Part shown: positions 7,137 through 12,170 of the stretch, piece after piece
How the letters are laid out: every line of letters starts with the position of its first letter
Numbering within the stretch: position 1 is the first letter of the stretch
The notes under the pieces: model-generated
Database searches by the model: none
Told to the model about the DNA's origin: nothing
The model's input: the letters and a program-made list of their open reading frames with translations, nothing else
Assembly (NCBI GenBank): GCA_937930275.1
Contig: CALGLM010000214.1
Location: 1 to 12,170, forward strand
DNA length: 12,170 nucleotides
DNA from: an uncultured Ignavibacteria bacterium
GTDB lineage: Bacteria; Bacteroidota; Ignavibacteria; Ignavibacteriales; Melioribacteraceae
Reading direction: 5' to 3'
Position numbers and translations under genes: made by a program

Positions 7137-8880
7137 AGAGAAGCTTACTAAAATACTAAAATTTATTATGGGCTTTTCAAGTATTATAGGTTTACTTTCT
7201 ATAGTGCTTGAATACGGATTTTTATTAAAAGGTGAAATAAGTACTTTTTTACATGATGCCGTAATATTTGTTTTTGTCTTATTTATTTTTTATAATATAA
7301 TTTTATTAATTCTTACTAATAAAAAACGAGATTTTTTACTTAGTCATAAATTTGAATTTATTTTTATACTCTTAATTGTAATTGAAGCGGTTTTAACTGC
7401 TTTTGATAATAGTATTTTAAAATCATTGGGTGTAGCACTTCAGTTTAAAGATATCGCCTACTTGTACATAATTGTAGCACAAGTTTTTATTGTTGCAGGA
7501 TTATTATTGGGTGGTCTTAGGTATAATAATAAAATTCTTCAATCCAAAATTGACCCTTCTCGACTTTTTGTATTAAGTTTTTTGGCAACTATATTATTCG
7601 GGGCATTGTTATTAATGCTTCCTGCCGCAACAACTTCAGGCAGCAATAATTTTACCGATGCTCTATTTACTTCCACAAGTGCAGTTTGCGTAACAGGTTT
7701 AATTACCGTAGATACGGCAACTTATTATACTCCTTTTGGACAAATAATAATTATGCTATTATTTCAAATTGGCGGGTTAGGATTAATGACGTTCACAACT
7801 TTTTTTGCATTATTCCTTTCCGGCGGACTTGGTATAAAAGAAAGAATAGTATTGCATGATTTATTAGAAGAAGACAACATAGGTAAAATTACCAAAATTA
7901 TTGGTTACTTAACTTTAATTACGTTTATAATTGAAGGCATAGGTGCTGTTACTTTATATTTAAGTATTCAAGATAAAGTACCAAATTTTACTCAAGCCGC
8001 TTTTATCTCTATATTTCATAGCATTTCCGCATTTTGTAATGCCGGTTTTTCTATTTTTAGCGGTAATTTAATGGATGACTTAGTTGTTAAAAATTATGTA
8101 TTTACAACAACAATTGCCTTTTTAATTATTTTGGGCGGAATTGGTTTTGGGACGATAATGAATATCTTTAATTTAGAATCGTGGCAAATTAGAACTAAAA
8201 AAATCAGAACTAAATTTAGTTTGCAAACCCGAATTGTGGTAATTACAACTTTAGTATTAATTGTAATTGGTACACTTGCAACATACGGACTTGAGTATAA
8301 CGGCACATTAAAAAATATGACAACATTTGAAAAATTGCATGCTTCGTTTTTTCAATCCGTAACAACAAGAACGGCAGGATTTAATACAATTGATTTTACA
8401 AAAATTTCGACCGCAACGACAATATTTTATTGTATATTAATGTTTATAGGTGCTTCTCCCGGAGGTACAGGCGGCGGTATTAAAACAACTACGTTTGCAT
8501 TAATTATTTTTGGCTCGCTTGCAATTTTAAGAAACGCTAAAAGCGTAACATATAAAAACAGAACTATACCAAAAGATACTTTATTACGTGGCTTAATAAA
8601 ATCGTTTTTCAGTATTTCAATTATTACGCTCGGAATTTTAGGTTTGGCAATTACGGATGATACAAGTTTAAGAGATACTGCTTTTGAAGTATTTAGCGCT
8701 TTCGGTACGGTAGGGTTATCGAGAGGAATAACGGGAAATTTAAGCGATGCAGGAAAGTTAATTTTAATATTAATGATGTTTATCGGACGTGTAGGACCGT
8801 TAGCTTTCTTATTCTCAATCTTAAAAATTAAAGAAGCCCCAAGTTATGATTTGCCCGAAGAAAATATCTCAATTTTATAG
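7129..8880 (+). CDS. ktrB: KtrB/TrkH-family potassium uptake translocator with N-terminal membrane extension
   Basis: The K+-conducting inner-membrane subunit of a Ktr/Trk uptake system, 583 residues. Four pore loops supply the selectivity filter: AVCVTGL (185-191), CNAGF (303-307), RTAGF (414-418) and GTVGL (526-530), with filter glycines G190, G306, G417 and G529. The loop GASPGGTGGGIKTTT (441-455) is the typical intramembrane gating loop of KtrB/TrkH. The core starts near residue 143. The first 140 or so residues are extra compared with KtrB proteins of about 450 residues and hold four predicted helices (about 13-33, 42-62, 76-92, 109-129). Its ATG overlaps the mscS stop region by 8 bases. 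A GGA at 7115-7117 is a weak, distant ribosome site. The adjacent RCK gene supports the KtrB reading. TrkH versus KtrB naming is partly a matter of convention; Na+ coupling cannot be judged. Confidence 0.93.
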   Translation: MNKEKLTKILKFIMGFSSIIGLLSIVLEYGFLLKGEISTFLHDAVIFVFVLFIFYNIILLILTNKKRDFLLSHKFEFIFILLIVIEAVLTAFDNSILKSLGVALQFKDIAYLYIIVAQVFIVAGLLLGGLRYNNKILQSKIDPSRLFVLSFLATILFGALLLMLPAATTSGSNNFTDALFTSTSAVCVTGLITVDTATYYTPFGQIIIMLLFQIGGLGLMTFTTFFALFLSGGLGIKERIVLHDLLEEDNIGKITKIIGYLTLITFIIEGIGAVTLYLSIQDKVPNFTQAAFISIFHSISAFCNAGFSIFSGNLMDDLVVKNYVFTTTIAFLIILGGIGFGTIMNIFNLESWQIRTKKIRTKFSLQTRIVVITTLVLIVIGTLATYGLEYNGTLKNMTTFEKLHASFFQSVTTRTAGFNTIDFTKISTATTIFYCILMFIGASPGGTGGGIKTTTFALIIFGSLAILRNAKSVTYKNRTIPKDTLLRGLIKSFFSISIITLGILGLAITDDTSLRDTAFEVFSAFGTVGLSRGITGNLSDAGKLILILMMFIGRVGPLAFLFSILKIKEAPSYDLPEENISIL

Positions 8881-8890
8881 AGGAAATTAA

Positions 8891-9580
8891 ATGAATAGAA
8901 AATTTGCAGTAATAGGATTAGGTGATTTTGGATATAGCATTGCCCTATCACTGGCTGAAAGAGGAGCAGAGGTAATTGCAATTGACCAAAGCATGGAAGT
9001 TATTGAAGAAATTAAAGATAAAGTTACATATGCAGCAAGACTGGATGCAACAGAAGTAAAACCATTAAAAGCTTTAGGTATAGATAATGTAGATGCTGCA
9101 ATTGTATCAATAGGTACAAATTTTGAAAGTACTATTTTAACAAGTGTTTTACTGTTACAAATGGGAGTAAAAAAAGTAATTGCCCGAGTTAATTCTAAAA
9201 TTCAGGAAACAATATTAACTAAATTGGGGGTTCACCAAATAATTAATCCCGAATTAGAAATTGCAAGTAAAGTTGCTTTTAACTTAATAAATCAAGAAGT
9301 TTTAGACTATTTCCCATTAGGTGATGATTATAATATTGTACAAATAAAAACTCCGTCTGCATTTGTAGGAAAATCACTTCAAGAAATTGACTTAAGAATT
9401 AGATACAATATAAATTTGATTACAATAAAAAGAAGATATGAAATAAAATCTGATGATAACGGCGATACAAGCTACAAAGAAAGAATTTACGGAGTTCCTA
9501 CTGCAACTACAGTATTGGAAAGTAACGATGTGTTAATTGTATTAGGAAAAGATAAAGATATAAAAAAAATAATCGATTAA
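8891..9580 (+). CDS. ktrA: KtrA/TrkA-family RCK regulatory subunit of potassium uptake
   Basis: A cytoplasmic gating-ring subunit, 229 residues, expected to assemble as an octameric ring under KtrB and to gate it in response to bound nucleotide. The RCK_N Rossmann domain (1-135) has the dinucleotide loop G9-L-G11-D-F-G14, an acidic residue D32 at the end of strand 2 (IAIDQS), and conserved DATE (52-55). The RCK_C domain covers about 145-225, with a small charged insertion near 184-198 (SDDNGDTSYKER). The single RCK copy and this length match KtrA rather than the duplicated E. coli TrkA. GAGG at 8880-8883, overlapping the ktrB stop, lies 7 bases before the ATG, so expression is coupled to ktrB. 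RCK_C domains of some KtrA proteins bind c-di-AMP; that cannot be decided here. It is the last gene of the operon; no hairpin terminator follows it. Confidence 0.95.
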   Translation: MNRKFAVIGLGDFGYSIALSLAERGAEVIAIDQSMEVIEEIKDKVTYAARLDATEVKPLKALGIDNVDAAIVSIGTNFESTILTSVLLLQMGVKKVIARVNSKIQETILTKLGVHQIINPELEIASKVAFNLINQEVLDYFPLGDDYNIVQIKTPSAFVGKSLQEIDLRIRYNINLITIKRRYEIKSDDNGDTSYKERIYGVPTATTVLESNDVLIVLGKDKDIKKIID

Positions 9581-9604
9581 GTGAAAATTGTATCTCTTGT
9601 AAAA

Positions 9605-10953
<1,349 letters not shown>

Positions 10954-10970
10954 AAGATTGGTTTTTAATT

Positions 10971-10999
10971 AAGACGCTCATTTGGGCGTCTTTTTTTTT
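10971..10999 (+). terminator. Intrinsic (Rho-independent) terminator after eno
   Basis: A perfect 7-base-pair stem AAGACGC (10971-10977) / GCGTCTT (10986-10992) with an 8-base loop. The run of nine T residues at 10991-10999 overlaps the stem's 3' end. It starts 17 bases after the eno stop codon. The only GC-rich hairpin of the window sits here, which makes the call clear. The reverse strand lacks a T run after the stem, so it works in one direction only. It ends only 19 bases before the glnA start codon. Confidence 0.88.
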
Positions 11000-11018
11000 C
11001 TATTTGAGTGAGGATGAC

Positions 11019-12170
11019 ATGAAAGACAAAATTGAAATGATTGAAGCGATGATTAAGCAAAACAATATTGAGATGATTGATCTCAAGTGTATTGATTTAA
11101 TCGGAAAGTTACACCACATCTCTTTACCTGTAAGAGATAATTTGATTGAAAAATTAATTAACGAAGGGGTTGGTTTTGACGGTAGCAGTTACGGTTTTAA
11201 GAAAGTTGAAAATAGCGATATGATCCTTATTCCCGATTTGGATACTGCCGTTATTGATCCTTTTAGAGAAACCCCTACATTAAGTTTTCAATCCCATATA
11301 GTTTTAACAGATTCTAACCATTCCCCATTTTTACAAGACGGAAGGTATTTAGCAAAACAGGCTGAAAAGCTGCTAAAGGATGTTACGGGGATGGACAAAT
11401 CGTTATGGGGTCCCGAATTTGAATTTTATATTTTTTCAAATGTTGATTATGATACACGCACCGCTACTTCATATTACAAAGTTGAGCATGCGGAAGAATT
11501 TTACAAACGCGCATATCACGCAGCTAATCCTTTCGATTTGTACGATGATTTTAGAGACGAAGCGTGTAAGTATTTCAAAAAATTGGGAATTGAAGTAAAA
11601 TACCACCACCATGAAGGCGGCGAACGTGGTCAGCAGGAAATAGAAACAATATTTTTTGATTTATTAAATGCAGCCGATAACATTGTTATGGCAAAATATA
11701 TTCTGTTTAACCTTGCTAAATCAAAAGGGTTATATGTTACTTTTATGCCAAAACCTATGTATCATCAACCCGGTAACGGCATGCATTTACATATGTTTTT
11801 GCAAAAGGACGGTAAAAATGCTTTCTATAAACCCGGTGAATACGGCAATATTAACGAATTAGGTCGTTATTTTATTGGGGGATTACTAAAACACGGTCCT
11901 GCATTATCTGCTTTTACAAACCCAAGCACAAACTCGTATAAACGATTAGTACCCGGTTTTGAAGCACCGGTAGCTATGGTTTACGGACAAGGAAATAGAG
12001 CTTCGGCAATTAGAATTCCGAAGTACATTTCAAATCCTGAAGAAACAAGATTTGAATACCGCCCTCCGGATGCTACTGCAAACCCATATTTATGTTTAAC
12101 CGCAATGTTACTGGCAGGAATTGACGGATATGTTAATAAAATTGACCCTGTAAAAGAAGGTTACGGACCT
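11019..12170 (+). CDS. glnA: Type I glutamine synthetase, C-terminus beyond the window
   Basis: Glutamate plus ammonia plus ATP gives glutamine; this is the central cytoplasmic ammonia-assimilation enzyme, normally a dodecamer of about 440-475 residues per subunit. The visible 384 codons are open with no stop up to the window edge. Marks include FDGSS at 53-57 and the metal ligands E133 and E135 (GPEFEF), E199 and E207 (HHHEGG...GQQE), H256 (GNGMH) and E346 (RFEYR). The ATP/glutamate segment NPSTNSYKRLVPGFEAP lies at 301-317, and NPYLCL at 355-360. The E199-E207 spacing equals that of E. coli E212-E220. The region of the regulatory adenylylation tyrosine lies past the edge, so the regulation type cannot be told. 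GAGG at 11010-11013, 5 bases ahead, selects this ATG; an ATG at 11014 hits a stop after one codon. Plus-strand out-of-frame open stretches inside it are not genes. Confidence 0.97.
   Translation, partial: MKDKIEMIEAMIKQNNIEMIDLKCIDLIGKLHHISLPVRDNLIEKLINEGVGFDGSSYGFKKVENSDMILIPDLDTAVIDPFRETPTLSFQSHIVLTDSNHSPFLQDGRYLAKQAEKLLKDVTGMDKSLWGPEFEFYIFSNVDYDTRTATSYYKVEHAEEFYKRAYHAANPFDLYDDFRDEACKYFKKLGIEVKYHHHEGGERGQQEIETIFFDLLNAADNIVMAKYILFNLAKSKGLYVTFMPKPMYHQPGNGMHLHMFLQKDGKNAFYKPGEYGNINELGRYFIGGLLKHGPALSAFTNPSTNSYKRLVPGFEAPVAMVYGQGNRASAIRIPKYISNPEETRFEYRPPDATANPYLCLTAMLLAGIDGYVNKIDPVKEGYGP

Noticed and set aside
8094..8306. Minus-strand open stretch of 70 codons
   Set aside because: It is antisense to the well-supported KtrB gene and has no ribosome site or recognisable motif of its own.
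11380..11862. Two open stretches on the plus strand (11380-11598 and 11668-11862)
   Set aside because: Both lie out of frame inside glnA, whose own frame is open and full of conserved glutamine synthetase motifs across the whole stretch.

Overview
This is a strongly AT-rich bacterial chromosome fragment that reaches the end of an assembled contig. Bases 1-47 are not biological: they are Illumina P5/TruSeq adapter sequence left on the contig end. They cut off a minus-strand RlmI-type rRNA methyltransferase gene. Clear Shine-Dalgarno sites precede several genes, and a TTG start is used once. Together with the protein styles (extended KtrB/TrkH, AT-rich enolase, GSI glutamine synthetase), this suggests an AT-rich bacterium, perhaps of the FCB group (Ignavibacteria/Kapabacteria-like). 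That placement is a low-confidence impression, not a measurement.

Layout: (1) 1-47 adapter. (2) 48-309 minus strand, 5' part of a PUA-domain SAM-dependent rRNA methyltransferase. (3) 310-447, a divergent intergenic region. (4) 448-9580, a tightly packed plus-strand five-gene ion-homeostasis operon: a stand-alone CPA2-like antiporter membrane protein; a 1489-residue fusion of an antiporter-like membrane domain, a roughly 700-residue helical/coiled-coil region and a C-terminal P-loop ATPase with winged helix; an MscS-family mechanosensitive channel with a signal peptide; a KtrB/TrkH potassium translocator with an extra N-terminal membrane domain; and its KtrA/TrkA RCK regulator. Adjacent genes overlap (4 and 8 nt) or are separated by 3 or 10 nt. 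(5) 9661-10953 eno (enolase) with its own probable promoter and an intrinsic terminator. (6) 11019-12170 glnA (type I glutamine synthetase), open at the right edge.

The operon combines K+ uptake (KtrAB), an osmotic safety valve (MscS) and probable monovalent-cation/proton exchange (the two CPA2-like proteins). It therefore reads as one osmotic, potassium and pH balance module. The most unusual member is the antiporter-coiled-coil-ATPase fusion, where a CPA2 protein would normally carry an RCK/TrkA-N tail. Its membrane neighbour has lost the acidic residue expected at the ion-binding position. This suggests, by inference, a hetero-oligomeric transporter or sensor with one active and one inactive antiporter-fold subunit, controlled by an ATPase.

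No tRNA, rRNA, CRISPR array, insertion sequence or phage feature was seen. There is no gene-free stretch longer than 300 bases; the longest is the 138-base divergent intergenic region.
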